From: an uncultured Clostridia bacterium
GTDB lineage: Bacteria; Bacillota; Clostridia; Peptostreptococcales; Anaerovoracaceae
Direction: 5' to 3'
Assembly (NCBI GenBank): GCA_934256595.1
Contig: CAKQOW010000031.1
Coordinates: forward strand, 1-26,721
Length of the DNA: 26,721 nt
Made by a program: the position numbers and the translations under genes. Positions within the stretch are counted from its first letter, which is position 1, and the number at the start of each line of letters is the position of its first letter. Of this stretch, positions 15,147 to 22,961 are shown in pieces. Below the pieces are notes generated by a model that worked only from the letters and a program-made list of their open reading frames with translations, was not told the DNA's origin and ran no database searches.

Positions 15147-15486
15147 CCCTACAGGTCAAAAAACTCATTCAGTATAAACAGATCAAACAAATCCTCATCA
15201 TCCTGCTTCCTTTTGGCCTCTGCTTCATCCTCAATCTCTACATTAATCAGGATATTATCCTCACAGTTCCCTCTCTTGTCATCATATTCACACATAACAA
15301 TCCTCCTCATTGCCCGGACAATATTAATCACTGCCGGTTTATGTGACATTGTGTTACAATTTTCGACATTAACCTTCATCTCTCAGGAATTTTACAATCA
15401 TACTCCTCTACACGCCTCTTATCACCCTGTCTGTTCCGGCTGCTGTAAATATAATATCATAATCAATGTACTTAAAAAGGTGCATT
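15145..15486 (-). repeat. 342-bp direct repeat, copy 2
   Basis: One mismatch to 12056-12397, with a constant offset of 3089 bp. Its 3' side (minus strand) stops abruptly at the hsdM relic, while copies 1 and 3 share a further 18 bp, so copy 2 has lost that flank. Confidence 0.97.
15149..15295 (-). CDS. Small acidic protein, 48 aa (copy 2)
   Basis: Same protein as at 12060-12206, residue for residue, with the same AGGAGG placed 6 nt before the ATG at 15295. The longer reading to 15379 (76 aa) is less likely because its ATG lacks a ribosome site. The last residues are LFDLFILNEFFDL. Upstream lie two terminators (15474-15539), so it must depend on a promoter inside the roughly 180-nt leader carried by the repeat. 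I see no canonical TTGACA/TATAAT pair there, but the TGTCACA-type near-palindrome at about 15347-15364 is a candidate control site. Function unknown; the identity of the two copies means recent duplication or gene conversion. Confidence 0.6.
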   Translation of the reverse strand: MCEYDDKRGNCEDNILINVEIEDEAEAKRKQDDEDLFDLFILNEFFDL

Positions 15487-15501
15487 TCAGAAGAATGCAC
15501 C
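15474..15501 (-). terminator. Second terminator, at the edge of repeat copy 2
   Basis: A perfect 8-bp stem GGTGCATT/AATGCACC (15494-15501 with 15479-15486), 7-nt loop, then TTTTT on the minus strand. It lies directly behind the stronger terminator at 15501-15539. Confidence 0.75.
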
Positions 15502-15539
15502 AAAAAAATCGAGAGAGCTGTGGTCAGTCAGCTCTCTCG
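15501..15539 (-). terminator. Strong intrinsic terminator
   Basis: An 11-bp stem, CGAGAGAGCT/AGCTCTCTCG plus one G-C (15510-15520 with 15529-15539), 8-nt loop, followed on the minus strand by A then TTTTTTT (15502-15508). Confidence 0.9.
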
Positions 15540-15663
15540 GTAACAATTATAATCTGAAATGGCAGTCTGGAATTACTATCGTTTACAATGGCTTTATAAG
15601 TTCTATGTAAATATATACAAAGGAGAACCCAATAACCCCAGACTGTAAAGTTGGTCTATTTAC
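15502..15663 (-). ncRNA. Candidate small RNA of about 160 nt
   Basis: A consensus promoter (15670-15698) and a strong terminator bracket a stretch with no ATG on the minus strand and no ORF worth calling. CAGTCTGG near the 5' end (15638-15645) can pair with CCAGACTG (15563-15570) to close a domain. Inside it GTTCT/AGAAC and TGTA/TACA form a stem whose side carries CTCCTTT, the complement of a Shine-Dalgarno sequence. I do not recognise it as 6S, SRP, tmRNA or RNase P RNA. It lies downstream of the DeoR gene in the same orientation, so it may also receive read-through. Confidence 0.55.
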
Positions 15664-15669
15664 TGTGTT

Positions 15670-15698
15670 AGTATAACTCTTAAATTTCTGTTTGTCAA
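15670..15698 (-). promoter_or_regulatory. Strong promoter of the small-RNA candidate
   Basis: TTGACA (15693-15698), 17 bp, TATACT (15670-15675). No gene starts downstream before the terminator at 15539. Confidence 0.85.
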
Positions 15699-15736
15699 CA
15701 ATTTTATATAAATTTAATATAAAATATATATAACTT

Positions 15737-16489
15737 CTATAATATTTTGAGATTTCTTTCCCTGAAATATTCTCTGTACTTCTCAGGAATATCATCGTCC
15801 GTAATTATATTTCGTATCTCGTCCGCCTCTGCATACTTAACCAGAGCTTTCCTGCCTATCTTACTGCTGTCTATTGTCAGATAAACCTCTGTGGAAATGC
15901 TGAGTATAAATCTCTTGATATCACACTCACTTGGCGAATCCTGCGCAACACCGCCCTCGATGCTGTATCCCGTAGATGCCATAAACGCCTTGTCTATATT
16001 AAAATTTCTCAGAAACTCAAAGGGAAACATATTCTCTATTGCAAAGATTTCCTTGTTGAGCTTGCCGCCCAGTGCATATACCTCTATATTGTCATAGTTA
16101 GCGGCAGCAAGGACTGCGGCCAGATTGCATGTTATAATTGTAACGTGCCTGTCTCCTATGCAGTCTATAATACCGCCCACAGTAGTTCCGGAATCTATGT
16201 ATATAATGTCATTATCACTGATAATCTCTGCCGCTTTACTCGCAATAATATGCTTCTTCTCTGTATTGACGGACTTGCGGGTCTCAAACATATGCATATT
16301 TCTTTTGTCTCTGTCGATAGGCTTGACACCGCCGTATACCTTTTCTATCTGCCCTGCGCCTGCAAGCTCCGCTATATCCTTGCGGACTGTAGGCAGCGCA
16401 ATTCCAAACTCCTCGCAGATTCTGTCCATAGTTACGAAACCGTTGGCATTGATATATTCTTCTATAGCTGAAAGTCTTTCTTTTCTCAT
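15737..16489 (-). CDS. DeoR/GlpR-family transcriptional regulator
   Basis: A 250-residue DeoR-family repressor. The N-terminal winged helix is residues 1-57 (KERLSAIEEYI, then VTMDRICEEFGIALPTVRKDIAEL, then the wing IEKVYGGV). The C-terminal DeoRC sensor has IYIDSGTTVGGI near residue 95, NLAAVLAA, ALGGKLN, and a STGYSIEGGVAQDSPSE effector loop. Family members sense phosphorylated sugars. AGGTG lies 8 nt before the ATG. No sugar kinase, PTS or catabolic gene is adjacent, so the ligand cannot be guessed. A consensus promoter and a large inverted repeat rich in TTGATA units lie immediately upstream, suggesting self-regulation. It is complete; the next element downstream is the small-RNA candidate. 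Confidence 0.93.
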   Translation of the reverse strand: MRKERLSAIEEYINANGFVTMDRICEEFGIALPTVRKDIAELAGAGQIEKVYGGVKPIDRDKRNMHMFETRKSVNTEKKHIIASKAAEIISDNDIIYIDSGTTVGGIIDCIGDRHVTIITCNLAAVLAAANYDNIEVYALGGKLNKEIFAIENMFPFEFLRNFNIDKAFMASTGYSIEGGVAQDSPSECDIKRFILSISTEVYLTIDSSKIGRKALVKYAEADEIRNIITDDDIPEKYREYFRERNLKIL

Positions 16490-16523
16490 ATGTGTTCACC
16501 TGTAATAATTAATGATAATATAT

Positions 16524-16552
16524 ATTTTATTGATTAGCCGATATCATGTCAA
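16524..16552 (-). promoter_or_regulatory. Promoter of the DeoR-family gene
   Basis: TTGACA (16547-16552), 17 bp, TAAAAT (16524-16529). TTGATA units stand just upstream, within the adjoining inverted repeat and between it and the -35. Confidence 0.85.
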
Positions 16553-16558
16553 TATCAA

Positions 16559-16599
16559 CTTTGTATCAAATTGATATATTTTATCAGTTTGATACAAAG
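16559..16599. promoter_or_regulatory. Inverted repeat, possible DeoR operator
   Basis: TTTGTATCAAATTGATA (16560-16576) and its complement with one mismatch (16582-16598), 5-nt centre, plus an outer C-G pair. It lies 7 bp upstream of the DeoR -35, the place for an operator. As RNA it would fold into a 17-18 bp hairpin after the RND gene's own weak terminator. Confidence 0.65.
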
Positions 16600-16625
16600 A
16601 GCAGGTGCTTATTCGCCTCCTGCTC
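16599..16625 (-). terminator. Weak terminator after the RND permease gene
   Basis: A 7-bp GC-rich stem GAGCAGG/CCTGCTC with a 13-nt loop, 8 nt after the stop codon and followed by TTTGT on the minus strand. The following long hairpin may assist. Confidence 0.5.
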
Positions 16626-16632
16626 CATATTC

Positions 16633-19600
16633 TCATATTCCGCTTATATCAAGATCCTCTTCTTTTCTTGCCTTGTATTTTTCTCCGTTGAAAAGGTCAT
16701 ACAGTACAGGCACGACTATCAGCGTAAGCGCTGTCGCATAGATAAGACCGCCTATGCATACAAGTGCCACAGGCTGCATCATATCAGTTCCCGCAGTCTT
16801 ACCTGCCGCCATTACCGAAAGTCCCAGCACAGTGGTAAGGCTTGTCATAAGTACAGGTCTCATTCTTGTCCTGCCCGCCTCAATAATAGCCTTTCTCTTG
16901 GCAGTGCCCTTTGCTCTCAGCTGATTGATGTAGTCCACCAGCACAATACCGTTATTTACAATTATACCTGCAAGCATTACAAAACCAATCATGGCGATAA
17001 TGCTTATCTCCTTGCCGGTTACAAGCAGCGCCAGCAGGCCGCCTGTAAATGCCAGCGGAATTGTAAACATAATTATAAACGGTGATTTAAGCGACTGGAA
17101 CTGCGCCACCATTACAAGATATATCATAATTATGCCCAGCAGCATCATCAGTACCAGATCTTTCATTGCATCATATATTGTTTCGGAAAGTCCGCTTGAC
17201 TCATAGGTCACATCTTCAGGGCAGTCATATTTCTCATCGATATTCTTCATAACCTCATCTGTAGTCAGAGTAACATTGTGATTGTCATCAATTTCACCCT
17301 TAACTGTCAGATAGGTTTCCTGATTCATTCTGTTTATCGAGTGCATTGTGGTCTTGTCTTCGACCTCTGCAATATCCTTGAGCTTTACAGTTTTTTCATT
17401 GCCGTCGCTGTCCTGCACCTTAAACTTATAGTTTTTGATAAATTTCGGCGTAAGCTCCGAAGCGTCCGCGCCCTCTACTATAACATCATAATCATCTCCC
17501 TGCCATTTAACAGAGGTTGCCGTTTTTTCACCCGACAGAGCCTTTGATATTTCCTGATATACCTGAGCAACCGTCAGATTGTACTTCATAGCCTTTTTCT
17601 TATCTACTGTGAAATGTATTTCAGGGTCTGCATCTTCTATACCGTTTTCAACAGTTACGATGCCCTCTGTATCACTTATGATATCCGCAATATCCGCCGC
17701 AGCCTGCTGAAGCTTATCTGTATCGTCACAGAAAACATTTACAGACACGCCTGAGCCTCCCATAGAGTCCATATATGAGGTCATCATAGATGAACCGCCA
17801 AGGGCCTCAACCTCGCCGTCAATATCAGCGCATTTGCTGTTAATCTCATCTGCCACTTCCTGACTTGTACGCTTCATATTCTCATCAAGCAGCACATACA
17901 TCATAACTGCTGTAGGAGTTTCATCGTCTGCAAAGGACATACCGTAAGAGCTGCCGTTTGAAAGCAGCGCTCCTGCGTCCTGAACGTCATCTATTTCAAG
18001 CACTCTGTCCATAACTTCATCTGCCGCAGCCATGGTTTCTTCAAGCTCCGTACCCTCAGGCATCTGTATATTAACCTGCATCTGCGGAGAGGTCATATCG
18101 GGAACAAATGTGAATCCTTTTACTAAAACTGCCGCCACGCTGAAAACAAGCAGCAAAAGCGCGCATATCAGTACCAGCGCTCTGTGCTTCAGCGACCATT
18201 TTAAAACTCCTGTATATCTTCTGAGGAAGCCCTTGAAGCCTGTCTTTTCCTCCGGCACCGGTCCTGCCAGAAGGTTTGCAGACATTGCAGGAACAAGTGT
18301 CATTGCAACTATAAGGCTGGCAAACAGCGAATAGCCTATTGTAAGAGCCATATCCGAGAACAGATCTCTTGTTATTCCGTCTGTAAATATAATAGGGACA
18401 AATACACATACAGTTGTAATTGTAGAAGCGGTTATCGCGCCTCCAACCTGCCCTGCTCCGGCAATAGCCGCTTTTGCAGGCGGCACTCCCTCACGCCGCA
18501 GCCTCAGGGTGTTTTCAATTACCACTATTGAATTGTCCACCAGCATTCCCACTGCAACCGCAAGACCTGAAAGCGATATCATATTAAGCGATATACCCGA
18601 AAAATACATAAGCACTATGGCAAATATGATGCTCACAGGTATTGAGAAAATGGTAATCAGTGTCGATTTTATATGTCTTAAAAACAGCAGCAGTACCAGA
18701 ATCGCAAACACCGCGCCAAGCAGCAGGCTCTGCATTATTGACCTGATAATAAGGCTTATGTATTCGCCCTGATCCATCATTGATGTGAATTTAAGTCCGT
18801 CATATTCTGCTTCAAGCTCGGTAAATTTATCAGCTATATTGTCACATACATCTGCTGTTGCATAATTCGACTGCTTTGAAAACGACAGAAGCACTCCGTC
18901 ATTTCCGTTTATCTTAGCATATATGCTGTCGCCGTTGTCAGACCTGAAAACGTCCGCAACATCACCTACACATACAGTACCTACGGAATCAACTCCTGTA
19001 TCAAACAGTACCATATTCTTTATTTCTTTGAGTGAATCTATCTTGTCTCCCACACTTACAAGATACTTGGTTTCTCCAAGCGCCACATAACCCGCAGGCA
19101 TTGAGAAATTCTGGGCGCTGAGAAGCTGGGAAACAGTATCCACTGTAAGGGCCTCACCTATATCAGCCTTGGCAAGAGCTGCATCTCTTGAAGAATTAAG
19201 CTGTGAAAGCGCGCTGTCAAGCTGGGACTTGGAGCTGTCTATTGCACTCTGAGCGCTGTCAAGCTGAGAGCCTGCACTCTGGAATTTTTCAATAGCTGTA
19301 TATGAGCCTCTCTCTGCCTGCTTGTATGCTTTTTTGAGCTGCTCTACTGTGCTATCAGCCTCTTTGCTGCTCTTGTTCAGAACCGTCAGCTGTGAATTGA
19401 CATCAGCAAGCTGTGACTTCATCTGCTGAGTCTGAGTTTCATCTAAAAGTCCTGAAGCAAGCTGCGCTTCAAGCGCCTGTTTAGTCCCCTCAAGTATATT
19501 TATCTGAGTTGCAAAAGCACTTGCCTGCGCCTGAGCTGCATCAAGGGAGGCAGCAGCTTCCGAAAGCTGATCGTATGCCTCGTCCTTACCTGCTGTAAAC

Positions 19601-20298
19601 TCTTCCTTTTTCTTGTTAAGCTCCGCCTGTGCCTTTGCAACCTGTTTTCTGCCTGACTGCAGCTCGCTGCTTGCAGCCGCAAGCTCACTGTTTACAGAGG
19701 CAAGTATTTTATTGTTTATTTTATCTATCTTGTCCTGGCTTATATTCACACTTATATCAGATTTAAGCATACCGGAGGAGTCTATGCCTGCAACACCTGC
19801 AGTTCCCTCAAGCCTGTTCATAAGCTCATCTTCAACAAATCTTGAAAGCTCTTCCTGTGTGCTTCCCTCCATGCTGACAGCCGCCACATTTACAGGTATC
19901 ATCGACGGATTTATCTTCATAATAGTAGGTGATCCTACAGTATCGTCCCACGAGTAGGATATGAGATTTACATTCTGAAGTATGTCAACGGATACCGTAT
20001 CCATATTGACTTTCTTGTTAAACTCCAGCACCACCATCGAATAATTGGCATTTGATATCGACTGCACATTTTCAATGTTTTCGAGGGTTGAAAGGCTTTT
20101 TTCCATAGGTTTTGAAACAGTTTCCTCAACCTCCTCAGGTGTAGCCCCCGGATATGTGGTTATTACTATTACATACGGCATATCTATGTTAGGCATAAGG
20201 TCCGGCGTCATTTTAACAAGCGAAACCACTCCCAGCACTATCACAAGGATTACCGCCACAAATACTGTCATCGGTTTTTTAACACTGAATTTTGACAT
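16633..20298 (-). CDS. RND efflux permease with extracellular coiled-coil insertion
   Basis: A 1221-residue RND (AcrB/SwrC-type) exporter. The frame is open 11 codons further up, but the ATG at 20298 has AGAAAGGA 7 nt upstream and gives the usual start MSKFSVKKPMTVF. TM1 is about residues 10-30; the porter domain begins TPDLMPNIDMPYVIV and PGATPEEVE. The TM4 proton-relay motif is GMLVDNSIVVIEN (D588, N589), so the second acidic residue of AcrB is N, as in many RND relatives. The second half repeats the fold and ends in TM12 before a short charged tail. Between about residues 200 and 375 lies an Ala/Gln/Ser/Lys-rich coiled coil absent from AcrB and SwrC. No membrane-fusion or outer-membrane partner is encoded nearby. 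The TetR gene 17 bp upstream is its likely regulator. Substrate unknown. Confidence 0.93.
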   Translation of the reverse strand: MSKFSVKKPMTVFVAVILVIVLGVVSLVKMTPDLMPNIDMPYVIVITTYPGATPEEVEETVSKPMEKSLSTLENIENVQSISNANYSMVVLEFNKKVNMDTVSVDILQNVNLISYSWDDTVGSPTIMKINPSMIPVNVAAVSMEGSTQEELSRFVEDELMNRLEGTAGVAGIDSSGMLKSDISVNISQDKIDKINNKILASVNSELAAASSELQSGRKQVAKAQAELNKKKEEFTAGKDEAYDQLSEAAASLDAAQAQASAFATQINILEGTKQALEAQLASGLLDETQTQQMKSQLADVNSQLTVLNKSSKEADSTVEQLKKAYKQAERGSYTAIEKFQSAGSQLDSAQSAIDSSKSQLDSALSQLNSSRDAALAKADIGEALTVDTVSQLLSAQNFSMPAGYVALGETKYLVSVGDKIDSLKEIKNMVLFDTGVDSVGTVCVGDVADVFRSDNGDSIYAKINGNDGVLLSFSKQSNYATADVCDNIADKFTELEAEYDGLKFTSMMDQGEYISLIIRSIMQSLLLGAVFAILVLLLFLRHIKSTLITIFSIPVSIIFAIVLMYFSGISLNMISLSGLAVAVGMLVDNSIVVIENTLRLRREGVPPAKAAIAGAGQVGGAITASTITTVCVFVPIIFTDGITRDLFSDMALTIGYSLFASLIVAMTLVPAMSANLLAGPVPEEKTGFKGFLRRYTGVLKWSLKHRALVLICALLLLVFSVAAVLVKGFTFVPDMTSPQMQVNIQMPEGTELEETMAAADEVMDRVLEIDDVQDAGALLSNGSSYGMSFADDETPTAVMMYVLLDENMKRTSQEVADEINSKCADIDGEVEALGGSSMMTSYMDSMGGSGVSVNVFCDDTDKLQQAAADIADIISDTEGIVTVENGIEDADPEIHFTVDKKKAMKYNLTVAQVYQEISKALSGEKTATSVKWQGDDYDVIVEGADASELTPKFIKNYKFKVQDSDGNEKTVKLKDIAEVEDKTTMHSINRMNQETYLTVKGEIDDNHNVTLTTDEVMKNIDEKYDCPEDVTYESSGLSETIYDAMKDLVLMMLLGIIMIYLVMVAQFQSLKSPFIIMFTIPLAFTGGLLALLVTGKEISIIAMIGFVMLAGIIVNNGIVLVDYINQLRAKGTAKRKAIIEAGRTRMRPVLMTSLTTVLGLSVMAAGKTAGTDMMQPVALVCIGGLIYATALTLIVVPVLYDLFNGEKYKARKEEDLDISGI

Positions 20299-20315
20299 AA
20301 ACTTTCCTTTCTGTT

Positions 20316-20924
20316 TTAACTCTGTTTCCACGCCCCGTATTTTATGATTTCAATGCGTTTCCTGAAAGTCTCCATAATTGCAGGCGCATTGTCTATATCC
20401 GCAAAGCATCTGCACACACTGTCTTTGAACAGCGCAAGCCCCAGCTTCATAAGCTCTCTGACCTCTTCATCAGATGTGAATTTAAGCCTGCTTCTGTCAA
20501 TGTATCTCACAAATCCGTCCACCAGTGCTTCTTCATCTGCAATCACTCTTTCGAGGCTGCTCTGCGCAACCTTGACATACGAAAACACATTGACAAAAGT
20601 CCTGCGGTTTTCTTCCCGGCTGCCCATTGCAACTATTTTTTCGAGTATCTCCATACCCACCTCGAACATATCGCCCTGATTCTGCTCTATGCTGTCCTTT
20701 ATCTCCTTGGTCATAACCTGTCTGAAATCTGAAAAAACATACTCCAGCAGGTCGTCCTTATCTTCAAAATACTGATAGAAGCTGCCTCTTGAGATATCTG
20801 CGCTGTGTATTATTCTGTTTATCGAAAGCTCATCGACCGGAAACTCCGCAAGCTCGGAATGTACCGCGCTAAGTATCTTGCTTCGTTTTTCATCCGGAAG
20901 TTTGAAAAATCTGCTGCTTGGCAT
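20316..20924 (-). CDS. TetR-family regulator of the efflux operon
   Basis: A 202-residue TetR/AcrR regulator. The N-terminal helix-turn-helix is residues 10-58: KRSKILSAVHSELAEF, then SINRIIHSADISRGSFYQYFEDKDDLLEYVF, the classic TetR DNA-binding signature. The remaining helical part (about 60-200) is the ligand and dimer domain. AGGAG lies 8-9 nt before the ATG. The gene is followed after 17 bp by the RND permease, so both form one operon. A perfect palindrome between the -35 and -10 of the operon's promoter is the obvious operator. The expected behaviour is repression of itself and the pump, relieved by a pump substrate (inference from the family). Confidence 0.93.
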   Translation of the reverse strand: MPSSRFFKLPDEKRSKILSAVHSELAEFPVDELSINRIIHSADISRGSFYQYFEDKDDLLEYVFSDFRQVMTKEIKDSIEQNQGDMFEVGMEILEKIVAMGSREENRRTFVNVFSYVKVAQSSLERVIADEEALVDGFVRYIDRSRLKFTSDEEVRELMKLGLALFKDSVCRCFADIDNAPAIMETFRKRIEIIKYGAWKQS

Positions 20925-20957
20925 ATGTATTCTCCTGTCTCCGAAATCAGTATTTAT

Positions 20958-20986
20958 ATTATAAGTGACAGGCTGTCACCTGTCAA
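20958..20986 (-). promoter_or_regulatory. tetR-RND promoter with perfect operator palindrome
   Basis: TTGACA (20981-20986), 17 bp, TATAAT (20958-20963). The spacer contains GTGACAG-G-CTGTCAC (20965-20979), a perfect 15-bp palindrome that places a TetR dimer squarely on the promoter. Confidence 0.9.
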
Positions 20987-21001
20987 CGTAAAAACCTCAT
21001 T

Positions 21002-21027
21002 AAAAACACCCTGACTTCACATCAGGG
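21002..21027 (-). terminator. Terminator of the HD-GYP/HPt operon
   Basis: A CCCTGA/TCAGGG stem (21022-21027 with 21009-21014) followed after TG by TTTTT on the minus strand. Another hairpin, CTCACC/GGTGAG, lies just ahead at about 21049-21068. Confidence 0.65.
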
Positions 21028-21078
21028 CGTTCATATATCTGTTTAAGCTCTCACCACTGAACCGGTGAGTTTATATTC

Positions 21079-21429
21079 CTAATCCTCAAGAGCCTTAATC
21101 GCATCTATAATCTCAGCGTGACAGACGCTCACATCCTCTAGTAATTTTTCGGATGACAGTTCTGACGGTCCGCGCAGGTCTTCCGTAAGAAGCTCTGCCG
21201 CAGTCTGAAGTCTGTCAAAACCCAGATTCTGCGCAATACCCTTGATGGTATGAACAGATCTGAAAGCAGTTTCCCAGTCTTTGTCCGCAACAGCCGCTGT
21301 AAGATTTGAATATGAAGGATCCGCTGCATATTTCATTACGAATTTTTTGAGCATGTCTTCATTCCGGATTCTCTGGACAGTGGCCTCATAATCTCCGCCT
21401 GAAACCTCATAAAACTCCTTTAAATTCAT
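21079..21429 (-). CDS. Stand-alone HPt phosphotransfer protein
   Basis: A 116-residue histidine phosphotransfer protein. The HPt motif AFRSVHTIKGIAQNLGF carries the phospho-accepting H60; the helices on both sides (ADPSYSNLTAAVADKDW before, RLQTAAELLTEDLR after) complete the four-helix bundle. The start ATG overlaps the stop of the HD-GYP gene (21426-21429), with GGAAA a few bases upstream. HPt proteins pass phosphate between the receiver of a hybrid kinase and a second receiver. Both partners lie in the same gene cluster, the hybrid kinase at 23160 and the REC-HD-GYP protein directly upstream. Complete; the membership call is firm and the partner assignment is inference from position. Confidence 0.92.
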   Translation of the reverse strand: MNLKEFYEVSGGDYEATVQRIRNEDMLKKFVMKYAADPSYSNLTAAVADKDWETAFRSVHTIKGIAQNLGFDRLQTAAELLTEDLRGPSELSSEKLLEDVSVCHAEIIDAIKALED

Positions 21430-22961
21430 AGTTTTCCTTTCTCTCTCTTTTTTATAAGTTCATCATGCACATCGGTAAGCTGTCCCAGCACACCTGCATA
21501 TTCTGCAATTCTCGATGACCACAAAGTCATAGCGGTCAGTCTGTGCCAGCGCATATTGCCGGCAACGGGTATAAGGACATTCATCGTGATCTGCGGTTCT
21601 TCTCTTGTTGTAGTCTTGAGCCTTTTGAGAAGCTCTGCCATGTCATTTTCTGAAATCAGCTCTATATCATCCCCGTCCGACAAACGAATCAGTTTGCTCT
21701 TTGGGGTATCGCCTTCGTACCAGCTGGTATATACAATATTGTTGGCATAGCGGTCATACTCAAACTGTATGCCTCCGCATATGTTTGCATAAAAACGGCT
21801 CCTGGCCTGCTCCCACATCAGCAGTCTGCGGGTTCTGTAATCGAGCAGCAGAGACTTGTTCTCCAGCATTTCTTCTGCAACACGATGCGCTTCATCTTTA
21901 TAATCGAAATTCTCCTGTTCTTTGAGAAGAGATTCATCAAGTTTTCCGGCAATGGTTTTAAGGCAGTGAATAAGCAGCGGATTGAATTCTCCGCATTCTC
22001 CTGCGCATATCATCTCTATAGCCTTATCATGCGGTACTGCGTCTTTGTAGCAGCGTATACCGGTGAGCGCATCATAAACATCTGCCATCGCAACAACCTG
22101 CGCAGAAATCGGTATCTCGTCTCCTGCAAGTCCGTCAGGATATCCTCCGCCATCCCATCGCTCATGATGCCATCTGCAGATTCCATATGCAGCGGCTACA
22201 AGCGGATCGTCGGGATTTGCGGGGACTTCGCTAAGCATGGTTTCTCCCAGCTCGGAATGTTTCTTCATAATCTCCCATTCCTCTGCGGTAAGCTTGCCGG
22301 GTTTGTTAAGGATATTATCAGGTATGGCTATCTTGCCGATATCATGCAGCGCCGACAATGTCGAAATCGCTGCTATATCCGACTCTGAGAGAGAATATTT
22401 GTCTGTCAGCTTCACCAGCTGATGAAGCAGCATATTGGTGATTGTTCTGACATGAAGTATATGGGCTCCCGACTCATTGTTTTTGAATTCTATTACATGA
22501 CTCAGGAAATTAATCATGGTGCTGCTTACTTTTTCGCGTTCATATACCTGTGTTTCAACCATCTGAACAAGATTCTTCTGACGCGTATACAGTCTGAGGG
22601 TATTCTCCACCCTGCGCTGCACGACAGCTGCATCGAAAGGCCTTGCTATATAATCCGTAGCGCCGAGATTGTATGCACGCCGAACGAATAAAGTATCGCT
22701 CTCCGAGGATATAACTATAACCGGAATCTCATCCAGCCAGCATCTCCTCTCCATAATATCCAGTACTTCAAAACCGTTCATATTCGGCATATTGATGTCC
22801 AGCAGCATAAGATCAACGTCTGTGCCTCTGGCCAGCATATCTATAGCCTCCTGACCGTCTGCCGCATACAGATATTCATATTCGTCTCCGAGAATATCTG
22901 CAAGCATCTGCCTGTTCATTTCGGAGTCATCTGCTATTAAGATGTTTTTAACAGTGTTCAT
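21426..22961 (-). CDS. Response regulator with HD-GYP domain (c-di-GMP phosphodiesterase)
   Basis: A 511-residue three-part protein. Residues 1-120 are a receiver domain with DD11-12, phospho-acceptor D55 in LMLLDINMP and the K-equivalent region TDYIARPFD (R where K is usual). Residues 155-345 are the HD-GYP domain: HDIGK (H206, D207), the second histidine set KKHSELG and RWHHERWDGGGYPDGL, with the GYP motif intact, then the ADVYDAL helix. This predicts a c-di-GMP phosphodiesterase acting in the cytoplasm. The last about 150 residues look like a PAS-type sensory fold (RLLMWEQARSRFYANICGG...) and are less certain. GAGG lies 6 nt before the ATG. The HPt gene overlaps its end. The receiver lysine being R may alter phospho-signalling. 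Confidence 0.9.
   Translation of the reverse strand: MNTVKNILIADDSEMNRQMLADILGDEYEYLYAADGQEAIDMLARGTDVDLMLLDINMPNMNGFEVLDIMERRCWLDEIPVIVISSESDTLFVRRAYNLGATDYIARPFDAAVVQRRVENTLRLYTRQKNLVQMVETQVYEREKVSSTMINFLSHVIEFKNNESGAHILHVRTITNMLLHQLVKLTDKYSLSESDIAAISTLSALHDIGKIAIPDNILNKPGKLTAEEWEIMKKHSELGETMLSEVPANPDDPLVAAAYGICRWHHERWDGGGYPDGLAGDEIPISAQVVAMADVYDALTGIRCYKDAVPHDKAIEMICAGECGEFNPLLIHCLKTIAGKLDESLLKEQENFDYKDEAHRVAEEMLENKSLLLDYRTRRLLMWEQARSRFYANICGGIQFEYDRYANNIVYTSWYEGDTPKSKLIRLSDGDDIELISENDMAELLKRLKTTTREEPQITMNVLIPVAGNMRWHRLTAMTLWSSRIAEYAGVLGQLTDVHDELIKKREKGKL

Noticed and set aside
15583..15795. 70-aa minus-strand ORF overlapping the DeoR 3' end
   Set aside because: It has no ribosome site, overlaps a solid gene and runs through the small-RNA promoter; low-complexity AT-rich translation.
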